From assembly GCA_964540605.1 (NCBI GenBank), contig CAZINM010000026.1, forward strand, positions 1-15,329: 15,329 nucleotides of DNA. Reading direction: 5' to 3'. The position numbers and the translations under genes were made by a program. The notes beneath the pieces are model-generated. The model searched no databases. It saw only the letters and a list, made by a program, of their open reading frames with translations, and was not told the origin of the DNA. Positions 7,633-14,253 of this stretch are shown one piece after another. Every line of letters begins with the position of its first letter. Position 1 is the first letter of the stretch. The stretch is from CAZINM01 sp964540605 (lineage in GTDB: Bacteria > Patescibacteriota > Dojkabacteria > SC72 > JAHDCA01).

Positions 7633-8331
7633 TTATCTTATCACTGCATTCATAACATAAGGTGAAATTGCTTCTCTTAATTCTTCCAATTCAAGATCTG
7701 TAAAGCTATTTTTATTTGATAAACTTTTATCGATCGTCTTTCCAGGTCTAAAGTTTTGAATATAGTAATTTTTCGCTCCATTAATAAGCTCCCCTATTCT
7801 CTTCATTTCTTCAATATCATGCAACCCTTTAACGACAGTAGTTCTAAACTCATAGCTTACTGAAGAATTCATAATTAGTTGGATACTTTCTATAAGACTC
7901 TTTTTATTCATTGGAGATCCATCATTCAAACCTTTTTCATAAATATCTGCACCATACTTGATATCCATTGCCCAATAATCAACAATTCCTTTATCTATGA
8001 TCTCTTTTAGAAAATCAGGTTTACTTCCGTTTGTATCAACCTTTACCAGATAACCCATTGTTCTAATATGAACTATGAAATCTATTAGATCGTTATATAT
8101 CAAAGGTTCTCCTCCAGTTATAACTACAGCATCCAATTTACCAATTCTCTCTTTCAAAAAATCTAGCACCTCACTCTCGGAAAAGACTAAATTACTATTT
8201 AGAGGTTCTACTACAAGCTCAGGATTATGACAGTATGGACACCTAAAATTACATCCGTATGTAAACACTACCGCGGAAGTTTTACCAGGATAATCAAGCA
8301 AAGTAAATTTTTCAAGACCAGAAATAACCAT
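7633..8331 (-). CDS. nrdG: Anaerobic ribonucleotide reductase activating enzyme (radical SAM, NrdG2-like)
   Basis: A radical SAM activase that uses a [4Fe-4S] cluster and S-adenosylmethionine to install the glycyl radical on NrdD. The N terminus GLEKFTLLDYPGKTSAVVFT precedes the cluster motif C27-x3-C31-x2-C34 (CNFRCPYC) and VITGGEPL, the SAM-binding GGE motif. At 232 aa it fits the longer NrdG2-type activases better than E. coli NrdG (~154 aa). It is the last gene of the minus-strand nrdR-nrdD-tail-nrdG group, 83 nt after the separate glycyl-radical tail gene, which holds its presumed target glycine. ATG at 8331 has no obvious Shine-Dalgarno. Other radical SAM activases are possible by sequence alone, but the operon context settles the role. 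Confidence 0.93.
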   Translation of the reverse strand: MVISGLEKFTLLDYPGKTSAVVFTYGCNFRCPYCHNPELVVEPLNSNLVFSESEVLDFLKERIGKLDAVVITGGEPLIYNDLIDFIVHIRTMGYLVKVDTNGSKPDFLKEIIDKGIVDYWAMDIKYGADIYEKGLNDGSPMNKKSLIESIQLIMNSSVSYEFRTTVVKGLHDIEEMKRIGELINGAKNYYIQNFRPGKTIDKSLSNKNSFTDLELEELREAISPYVMNAVIR

Positions 8332-8362
8332 TAGCTAAGTGGTCAATAATAATTGAAATAGC

Positions 8363-8399
8363 TATATATAGATCACATGCATCAATTACTCTATATATA
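8363..8399 (-). repeat. Perfect 10-bp inverted repeat between the NrdD tail gene and nrdG
   Basis: TATATATAGA and TCTATATATA are perfectly complementary around a 17-nt loop. In the operon mRNA this would form a hairpin. It is not followed by a U run on the minus strand, so it is not a standard terminator. An mRNA-stability or processing role is possible but unproven. Confidence 0.5.
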
Positions 8400-8414
8400 A
8401 AAAGCCTACAAGTG

Positions 8415-8552
8415 CTATACCTTTGTAAACATTGTTCTGCATTTCCATTCACTCTGCTTACCACCATTCCATTGCTGAACAGGTCTTAGGTAACCAACTA
8501 CTCTTGAGTAAACCTCACATTTAGTTCTTTGTAATTTTGGATCTGTAGACAT
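8415..8552 (-). CDS. Separate glycyl-radical C-terminal segment of anaerobic ribonucleotide reductase
   Basis: A 45-aa protein of which residues ~10-36 match the extreme C terminus of NrdD enzymes: CEVYSRVVGYLRPVQQWN followed by GGKQSEW. In NrdD the glycine of R-V-x-G-Y (here G20) is the residue converted to the glycyl radical. The main NrdD gene upstream stops without this motif. The two genes are in the same frame, separated by a TAA and six codons, with ATG 18 nt after that stop and a weak AGG about 9 nt before the ATG. The likely product is a small radical-bearing subunit that docks into the NrdD barrel, analogous in principle to the spare glycyl-radical subunit GrcA/YfiD of pyruvate formate-lyase. 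Alternatives are stop-codon readthrough giving a fused protein, or a sequencing error; the new ATG and added N-terminal residues favour a real gene. Confidence 0.88.
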   Translation of the reverse strand: MSTDPKLQRTKCEVYSRVVGYLRPVQQWNGGKQSEWKCRTMFTKV

Positions 8553-8570
8553 AATTAAAAACCTATAAAT

Positions 8571-10703
8571 TTATATTGACAAATCTGGATCGATTCCTGC
8601 CCTCATTGGATCGATCTCACTAACACCAGTTTCCTTCTTCTGCACATAACCTATCTCTATGTCGCACTTGGGGCAGTACTCATGTTCTCCACTTATATAG
8701 CCATGTTTCGGGCATATGCTAAAAGTTGGAGTTAGAGAAAAGTACGGCATACGATAAGTTTCTGCAACTTTCTTAACTATTGATTTAACACTCTCTATAT
8801 TCGGTAATTTTTCACCTAAGAATGCGTGGAACACTGTTCCTCCAGTATATTTGCATTGTAGATCATCTTGAAGATCTAAAGCTTCGAAAAGATCGCTCGT
8901 GTAACCAACTGGAAGTTGAGAACTATTTGTGTAAAACGGCTCATCTTCGATCTCATTCGCTTTACCTATTGCTGTGATTATATCTGGATACTTTTTAATA
9001 TCTGCTCTAGCGAATCTGTATCCAGTTGACTCGGCAGGTGTAGCCTCAAGATTATAAATATCGCCACTTTCTTCTTGATACATTCCAATTCTATCTCTCA
9101 TATGATCAAGAACTTCCAATGCGAACTCATGACCTTCTTTTGTTGCAATATCTTTACCTAAAAAATTCAATAATGATTCGTTCAAGCCATTCAGACCAAT
9201 TGTATTAAAATGATTCTTCCAATACTCCTTAAACCTACTTTTTACATTACTTAGATAGAATTTAGCATATGGATAAAGTCCCATTTCAGTAAATTTCTCG
9301 AGTGTCTCCCTTTTAATTGCTAGACTCTCTTTAGCAAGATCCATCATCTTATCTAATTGTTCGAAATACTCTTTCTTATTTTTCGATGTATATCCAATTC
9401 TTGGTAAGTTTATTGTTACAACACCTACACTCCCTGTTAATGGATTCGATCCAAAAAGACCGCCACCTCTTTTTCGAAGTTCCCTGTTATCAAGCCTTAA
9501 TCTACAACACATAGATCTTGCGTCATCAGGGTTCATATCTGAATTAACAAAATTTGAGAAGTACGGGATGCCATATTTTGCAGTCATCTCCCATATAGAA
9601 TTAAGCTCCTCATTATCCCAATCGAAATCTTTTGTAATATTGTATGTTGGTATTGGGAATGTGAAAACCCTACCATTTGCATCACCTTCCATCATAACTT
9701 CTGCAAAAGCCTTATTAAGCATGTTCATCTCCTCTTGGAAATCCTTATATTGCTCTTTCATCCTTTGTCCACCAATGATCACAGATTCCTCTGCTAGAGC
9801 CCCAGATGGCTTCAAATCCATTGTGATATTAGTAAATGGAGTCTGACAACCTACCCTTGTTGGGACATTCATGTTGAAAACAAACTCCTGTATCTTCTGC
9901 TTAACTTCATCATAAGACAAACCATCATACCTAATAAATGGTGCAAGATATGTATCAAAACTTGAGAATGCTTGAGCACCAGCAGCTTCATGTTGCAATG
10001 TGTACAAGAAGTTCACAGCCTGTCCTAATGCTGTAGAAAAGTGTTTTGGAGGAGCGCAGGATACTTTACCAACAACACCTGTAAAACCCCTTAGTAAAAG
10101 ATCCTCGAGACTCCAGCCACAGCAATAAATAGCCAACATACCGAGATCATGTATATGAATGTCTGCATTAATATGGGCGTTGCCAATCTCTTTCGGATAT
10201 ATACTATGTAGCCAATAATTTGCTTGAACAGTTGATGAAAGATGATTATTAAGACCCTGCCATGAATATGACATATTGCTGTTCTCTCTCACCCTCCAAT
10301 CACTCTCACCAATATATCCTTTAACAAGCTCTTCGGCATCGATCAATGATTTGATATTCCTTACCTTGTTACTAAGATCTCTATAAAGTTTATAAGATAC
10401 AGCAGTCTTACCATGCCCTAAATCCATTAGAGTTGCTATAACTGTATCGAAAATATCTTCACTTTTAATTGTTACTTCATCTCCGTACTTAGAATGTAAC
10501 CGATTTATAACCTCCTTAGCGACCTCATCTGCTCTTTTCCTATCAGTACCACCTACAGACTCTGCAGCCTTAAATATCGATGTAGCTATACGGTTTTTTA
10601 CAAATTCTTCTTTCCTCCCATCCCTTTTAACCACATATTTAAAAGATTTGTTAGATACTTTTTCCTTTATATTTTTAATTTTCTTTGATACAACTTTTTT
10701 CAA
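8571..10703 (-). CDS. nrdD: Anaerobic ribonucleoside-triphosphate reductase, catalytic chain lacking the glycyl-radical tail
   Basis: Class III reductase that makes deoxyribonucleotides in the absence of oxygen. Residues ~22-112 are an ATP-cone allosteric domain (YVVKRDGRKEEF...DLGHGKTAVSYKLYRDL). The barrel follows, with HINADIHIHDLGMLAIYCCGWSL (cysteines 194-195) and GCQTPFTNITMDL (C286, a candidate thiyl-radical cysteine). Near the end CPKH (664-667) and CPKC (677-680) look like the zinc site. The protein then runs into a 30-residue tail (TGVSEIDPMRAGIDPDLSI) and stops, with no RVxGY motif; that motif is in the next gene. The start is TTG at 10703; there is no earlier ATG in frame, and a later ATG would delete the ATP cone. 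It follows nrdR by 29 nt. Confidence 0.95.
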   Translation of the reverse strand: MKKVVSKKIKNIKEKVSNKSFKYVVKRDGRKEEFVKNRIATSIFKAAESVGGTDRKRADEVAKEVINRLHSKYGDEVTIKSEDIFDTVIATLMDLGHGKTAVSYKLYRDLSNKVRNIKSLIDAEELVKGYIGESDWRVRENSNMSYSWQGLNNHLSSTVQANYWLHSIYPKEIGNAHINADIHIHDLGMLAIYCCGWSLEDLLLRGFTGVVGKVSCAPPKHFSTALGQAVNFLYTLQHEAAGAQAFSSFDTYLAPFIRYDGLSYDEVKQKIQEFVFNMNVPTRVGCQTPFTNITMDLKPSGALAEESVIIGGQRMKEQYKDFQEEMNMLNKAFAEVMMEGDANGRVFTFPIPTYNITKDFDWDNEELNSIWEMTAKYGIPYFSNFVNSDMNPDDARSMCCRLRLDNRELRKRGGGLFGSNPLTGSVGVVTINLPRIGYTSKNKKEYFEQLDKMMDLAKESLAIKRETLEKFTEMGLYPYAKFYLSNVKSRFKEYWKNHFNTIGLNGLNESLLNFLGKDIATKEGHEFALEVLDHMRDRIGMYQEESGDIYNLEATPAESTGYRFARADIKKYPDIITAIGKANEIEDEPFYTNSSQLPVGYTSDLFEALDLQDDLQCKYTGGTVFHAFLGEKLPNIESVKSIVKKVAETYRMPYFSLTPTFSICPKHGYISGEHEYCPKCDIEIGYVQKKETGVSEIDPMRAGIDPDLSI

Positions 10704-10732
10704 GTTGGTAATGCAAAAAATGTAAAATGATA

Positions 10733-11188
10733 CTATTTTTTTGAAACCCTAAGTGCCCTGATCTCCTCTTCAAACTGTTCAAGTGTCCTGAAATGTTTAT
10801 ATACAGAAGCAAATCTCATATATGCTATTGGATCTAAATTTCGAAGATGCTCTAAGACGAAACCTCCTATGTACTCAGAACTGATTTCTGTAGTGTCCAT
10901 ATTTAACAGTTTCATCTCTATATCATCAACGACTTGCTGTATCTGTTCATCAGAAACACTTGCATCAACTGATTTAGAAATGCTTTTATAAAGCTTATTC
11001 CTATCATATTGTTGAAGTGAACCATCTTTTTTAAGAACTGTAAGATCAACATTCTCTATCTTCTCGTATGTGGTAAAACGCTTACCACAAGAGAGACACT
11101 CTCTCCTTCTACGAGTGACACCTTCTTCAAATTTATCTCGTTTATCTACTACTTTAGTATCACGAGAGCCACAGTAAGGACATTTCAT
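10733..11188 (-). CDS. nrdR: Transcriptional repressor NrdR
   Basis: An ATP/dATP-sensing repressor of ribonucleotide reductase genes. MKCPYCGSRDTKVVDKR begins the zinc ribbon (C3, C6, C31, C34) with the DNA-binding arginine run TRRRREC. An ATP cone follows from ~46 (LTVLKKDGSLQQYDRNKLYKSI... YMRFASVYKHF). I chose ATG at 11188 because NrdR proteins start directly with the zinc ribbon; this gives 151 aa, close to the family norm, whereas a longer frame would add 14 unrelated residues and overlap the NrdR box. It is the first gene of the nrd operon and probably self-regulated through the two NrdR boxes just upstream. The ATG lies only a few bases after the box and its putative -10 (TATATT, 11203-11198), so the mRNA may be leaderless. 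Confidence 0.97.
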   Translation of the reverse strand: MKCPYCGSRDTKVVDKRDKFEEGVTRRRRECLSCGKRFTTYEKIENVDLTVLKKDGSLQQYDRNKLYKSISKSVDASVSDEQIQQVVDDIEMKLLNMDTTEISSEYIGGFVLEHLRNLDPIAYMRFASVYKHFRTLEQFEEEIRALRVSKK

Positions 11189-11192
11189 ATAA

Positions 11193-11208
11193 ACACAATA
11201 TATTGTTA
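11193..11208. promoter_or_regulatory. NrdR box 1 (strong match)
   Basis: The sequence ACACAATATATTGTTA matches the NrdR consensus acaCwAtATaTwGtgt at 14 of 16 positions, including the whole core. It lies immediately before the nrdR start codon and overlaps the likely -10 (TATATT), a position where NrdR binding would block transcription of nrdR-nrdD-tail-nrdG. Confidence 0.88.
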
Positions 11209-11224
11209 ATCTTGACTTCAGTAT

Positions 11225-11240
11225 ACCCAACCAATTGTGT
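11225..11240. promoter_or_regulatory. NrdR box 2 (degenerate)
   Basis: The sequence ACCCAACCAATTGTGT keeps the C at position 4, the G at 13 and the 3' half of the consensus, but has mismatches in the centre. It is exactly 32 bp centre to centre (16-bp gap) from box 1, the integral-turn spacing typical of NrdR box pairs. The spacing is the main support for it. Confidence 0.55.
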
Positions 11241-11503
11241 TGGTCAATAATCCCATAACATGGTAAATGTTAGTTATTGTTGTTATTTAGGAAATGTTCA
11301 CATTTGATATGCAAACTATAAGATCGACTATATTTTGTTCTAGGCCAATTGAAATAAACGCTAGTGGATCAAGATCATTTGTCAATACTTGAAGATATCC
11401 GATAGCGATAATTACGAGCAAATATACTGCTCATGTAGTCGCTTTGTATTTATCTCAAGAGATTTATTTCGGTGCGAGGATTTGAATATGGTGTACTTTG
11501 ATA
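11241..11503. other. Intergenic region between the nrd promoter and tRNA-Arg(TCT)
   Basis: No gene was recognised on either strand. Small dyads are present: AAATGT-TC-ACATTT near 11291-11304 and GAGCA/TGCTC near 11420-11435. The stretch near 11472-11490 faintly resembles the T arm of a tRNA, but no cloverleaf can be completed. The region receives transcription from tRNA-Arg(TCT) and lies upstream of the nrd operon promoter. Confidence 0.4.
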
Positions 11504-11578
11504 TGGCGTACCTGGCGGGACTCGAACCCACAACCTACTGCTTAGAAGGCAGTTGCTCTTCCGTTGAGCTACAGGTAC
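11504..11578 (-). tRNA. tRNA-Arg, anticodon TCT
   Basis: A 75-nt cloverleaf with encoded CCA. Acceptor GTACCTG/CAGGTAC, D arm GCTC/GAGC, anticodon stem ACTGC/GCAGT with loop CTTCTAA (anticodon TCT, reading AGA and possibly AGG), T arm GTGGG-TTCGAGT-CCCGC. A20, C35 and G73 are present. Its anticodon and GCCA end make it a good candidate ligand of the argS T-box if the specifier is AGA or AGG. Confidence 0.96.
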
Positions 11579-11592
11579 ACATATTCCTGTCT

Positions 11593-11598
11593 ATTGTA
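11593..11598 (-). promoter_or_regulatory. -10 element of tRNA-Arg(TCT)
   Basis: Minus-strand TACAAT ends 14 nt before the mature tRNA 5' end, a geometry much like that of the TATAAT in front of tRNA-Arg(TCG). No convincing -35 was found. Confidence 0.45.
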
Positions 11599-11619
11599 AC
11601 TTCTATCTGAACTTCTTAA

Positions 11620-11753
11620 CTTGATTAGAATACTTTAAATTGATCTGATAGATATTCAAATTCAATTATTATACTCAAAACCAAATTTTAAGCTCGATCA
11701 GTATATCTTACTTGATCTGATCGATATTCTAGCTCAATTAGTATACTCCAAAA
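11620..11753. repeat. Degenerate ~20-nt repeat tract rich in GATC
   Basis: An imperfect pair TTGATCTGATAGATATTC (from 11640) and TTGATCTGATCGATATTC (from 11712) alternates with relatives of CTCAATTAGTATACTC (near 11622, 11661, 11692 and 11732). Some units are set 20 nt apart (11692, 11712, 11732). CGATCAG and CTGATCG also form a 7-bp inverted repeat (11695-11701 with 11717-11723). The units are too unlike and too close to be CRISPR. The rest of the 11579-11893 gap shows no gene. The tract lies between the tRNA-Arg(TCT) promoter and the end of the com operon. Confidence 0.55.
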
Positions 11754-11893
11754 CGATCCGGTTTCAATAAACGAGCAATTTTACCACGAAAATTGGTCAT
11801 GAGGAATACCGAACTATCAAAATAGATCTCATTATTTTTTAAGTTTTACCATCTAATTAAACTACAATCTCTAAGATCTAGGGAGTTAAAAAC

Positions 11894-12712
11894 TCACAGT
11901 TCGATCACTATCCCATCATCAAATTCGTAAGTTTTATAAACTCTCGTACCATTATCAATAAAGGCCTTTACAACAGCTTCAGATGGATGACCATAACTAT
12001 TATCTTTTGAAGTTGAACATATTGTTATTTTAGGATCAGTTACCAGAATGAAGTTTTTTGTATTAGATGTGTCTGAGCAGTGATGTCCTGCTTTTAAAAT
12101 ATCAATTCGAGAGATCTCATCATATGAGTTACTAATAAGCCACTTCTCTACTTCCTTTTCGGCATCACCCATAAACAGAAACGACTTTCCCCTGATATCC
12201 ATTCTTAATACAAGTGAGTTATTATTTTCATTCTTATCCGCCTCAATACACAAATCAGCTGATAAATAGGGATAAAGTACTTCAATTGAAAAATCCTTTG
12301 ATATACTGATCATATTATTAGAATTCGCTTCTATTATTTTAAAGTTTGAAACTGAAAGCTTTGATAAATACTGTAATCTGTTTTGAATACCACATATATT
12401 AGGTACAATAAGCGTTTTTACAGTATAGTGATTTAACACTTCTTCTAATCCAGAGAGATGATCTTCATGCAGATGAGTTAGAAAGAAAATGTCGATTTTC
12501 GGGTTTAAATTATCTATACGGCCATCAAGTTCATAAATAAGGTTATCCGATGGTCCGCCATCAATAAAAATATTTAGTCCATAATATTTTATTAAGGTAG
12601 AATCCCCTGCTCCAATATCTAGAAATACCACCTTATCAGCTACTTCGTTACTAAATAGATGACCGGATACAATATTATGTAAGATCAATATCGATAATAA
12701 AGCCTTCTTCAT
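11894..12712 (-). CDS. ComEC metallo-beta-lactamase domain as a separate protein
   Basis: A 272-aa protein equal to the C-terminal MBL domain of ComEC, thought to degrade the non-transported DNA strand during uptake. An N-terminal hydrophobic segment (KKALLSILILHNIVSGHLFS) is a signal peptide or single anchor. Then come FLDIGAGDSTL (30-40), the metal motif THLHEDHLSG (79-88), FMGDAEKEVEKWL, KAGHHCS and GHPSEAV, all in ComEC order. Its ATG overlaps the stop of the upstream comEC membrane gene by four bases (ATGA), so translation is coupled. In most bacteria this domain is fused to the ComEC channel; here the break falls just before the last hydrophobic segment. An A-rich stretch at the junction (GAAAAATGA) leaves a programmed frameshift possible. 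Other secreted MBL nucleases are less likely given the context. Confidence 0.88.
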   Translation of the reverse strand: MKKALLSILILHNIVSGHLFSNEVADKVVFLDIGAGDSTLIKYYGLNIFIDGGPSDNLIYELDGRIDNLNPKIDIFFLTHLHEDHLSGLEEVLNHYTVKTLIVPNICGIQNRLQYLSKLSVSNFKIIEANSNNMISISKDFSIEVLYPYLSADLCIEADKNENNNSLVLRMDIRGKSFLFMGDAEKEVEKWLISNSYDEISRIDILKAGHHCSDTSNTKNFILVTDPKITICSTSKDNSYGHPSEAVVKAFIDNGTRVYKTYEFDDGIVIEL

Positions 12713-14253
12713 TTTTCTAATGCGATATTCTGACTGTAAAGATCAAAAATGACCTTCATTCTTTTATATATAGCAAGCAATAATATTATTGATCCAACAA
12801 CCAATATCGCAGAATCGATATATCGAAATATTAAGTATCTTTGAAACCAATCAGAAAATATGGCTAGTATTCGAATAAAGACTGAAAGGATGCTTTGCTG
12901 AAAAATTAAAATTAACAATGAAACTGTCTGCAACCTATGTAAAAAAATTGCCCACGCTCCTCCCAAAAAAAATATTAGTTCAACTAGATCAGACACAATG
13001 AAATTCGTTATTACGCCTAATAATGATCCGCCACCGAAGAACATCATTACAATTGGATACACGGAGATACTTGATGAGAAGCCTAGGAGAATATCATCAA
13101 TTAAATTAAATAAATTTCGATATCTTGATAAGCGTTCAAAAAGAGACCTAATGATCGGATATATTATAACAACGCCTATGGTTGCTGCAGACGACAATAG
13201 ATATCCAATATTTTGAACTGGTTTGAATCCAACAATTTGCAACAAAACTGTCGAATAGAGCAAAGCATCGAAAGGATCATACTTTCTTCCGGACAATTTA
13301 GATATTTTTGAGAATATCATCATTAAATAAGCTCTGATTATTGAACCTGACATATCAGCAAAAACACATACTGGAAAAACTGCCAGAATTATAAGGAGCA
13401 AACGGATCCTCATTCTAATAAGATGTTTGCTTAACTTATCAAAGATCCCTTCAACAGTAGCAATATTGAAACCAGAAGCAGCAATAATATGCGTTGTTTG
13501 CGTTAGCTTGAAAATATTTGTCATATCATCAGAAAATAGATGATCATCACCAAACATTATTCCAAGCCATAAAGATGCATATGGCTCTAAAACGCTCTGA
13601 CTTACTCTTTTTGTAATTTCAGTTTTAAATGAATAAAGTATGGTTCGTAATTTTGTAAAAAGGTCGATCCTTCTACTTGGAGATAAAGAGATGCAATTCA
13701 GAGACTCACCACTATACGATCCACTAATTCCATTTGACTGTAAATATTTAATATATTTATCATTTTGATAGCTGGAACTTTGATCTATTGTTAATAAGCA
13801 CTTATCACCGACACTTGCCAAAGGGTATTTATTTACTTTTATCAATAGGTTAATATTTTCTTCGACCCTTTCGTCACAAATCTGAAATATTCGAATAACA
13901 TACTTCGTTTCTTCATGATCAAGTATGGGATCACGAACGATCACCCCTTGAATTTCATTACAACTGTTGATCTCCCTAATTATGAACTCAGATTTGTGAA
14001 TAGATATCTTTTCATAGAAATTAAAGGAAAATATGCCAATGAATATTGCTATAAATAAAAGCAACTTTCTTCTAGATCGCAAACTGGCAATAAGTATAAA
14101 GCTGACTGCTAATAAGAACCAAAAGATCTTACTATTCAGGTTGTAAGTGCTTATCACAGTGAATAATATTGTCAATAAACAAAATGATCTTAAGGGATGA
14201 TGATCAAATTGAAAAAACATGTATTTTGTTGCGTTTATGAAAATCTTGAACAT
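12709..14253 (-). CDS. comEC: ComEC/Rec2-type DNA uptake channel, membrane part
   Basis: A polytopic inner-membrane protein (514 aa) that conducts single-stranded DNA into the cytoplasm. N-terminal helices (~22-75) are followed by the soluble DUF4131/OB-like part (EIQGVIVRDPILDHEETKY...VGDKCLLTID). The competence domain is marked by LWLGIMFGDDHLF, TTHIIAASGFNIATVEGIF (SGFNI in place of the commoner SGLHV) and DMSGSIIRAYLMM, and then by several more hydrophobic helices. The protein ends without an MBL domain, which is supplied by the next gene. Its ATG overlaps the comEA stop by one base (TAATG) and its stop overlaps the MBL gene, so the three genes form one translationally coupled unit. No Shine-Dalgarno is needed or seen. 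Confidence 0.93.
   Translation of the reverse strand: MFKIFINATKYMFFQFDHHPLRSFCLLTILFTVISTYNLNSKIFWFLLAVSFILIASLRSRRKLLLFIAIFIGIFSFNFYEKISIHKSEFIIREINSCNEIQGVIVRDPILDHEETKYVIRIFQICDERVEENINLLIKVNKYPLASVGDKCLLTIDQSSSYQNDKYIKYLQSNGISGSYSGESLNCISLSPSRRIDLFTKLRTILYSFKTEITKRVSQSVLEPYASLWLGIMFGDDHLFSDDMTNIFKLTQTTHIIAASGFNIATVEGIFDKLSKHLIRMRIRLLLIILAVFPVCVFADMSGSIIRAYLMMIFSKISKLSGRKYDPFDALLYSTVLLQIVGFKPVQNIGYLLSSAATIGVVIIYPIIRSLFERLSRYRNLFNLIDDILLGFSSSISVYPIVMMFFGGGSLLGVITNFIVSDLVELIFFLGGAWAIFLHRLQTVSLLILIFQQSILSVFIRILAIFSDWFQRYLIFRYIDSAILVVGSIILLLAIYKRMKVIFDLYSQNIALEK

Noticed and set aside
11189..11230. Longer NrdR start adding 14 residues
   Set aside because: The extra residues are not part of the family, overlap the NrdR box, and the zinc ribbon normally begins at MKCPYC.
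11470..11500. TTCAAAT-like T-arm on the minus strand, possible tRNA remnant
   Set aside because: The flanking bases do not pair as a T stem and no acceptor, D or anticodon arm can be built.
11620..11753. Possible CRISPR array
   Set aside because: Units are too divergent and too closely spaced, with no constant repeat or unique spacers, and no cas gene is present.
2178..14253. Reassigned UGA codon as in some Patescibacteria (Gracilibacteria, Absconditabacteria)
   Set aside because: galK and comEC end naturally in TGA and the long genes, including uvrA, contain no in-frame TGA.
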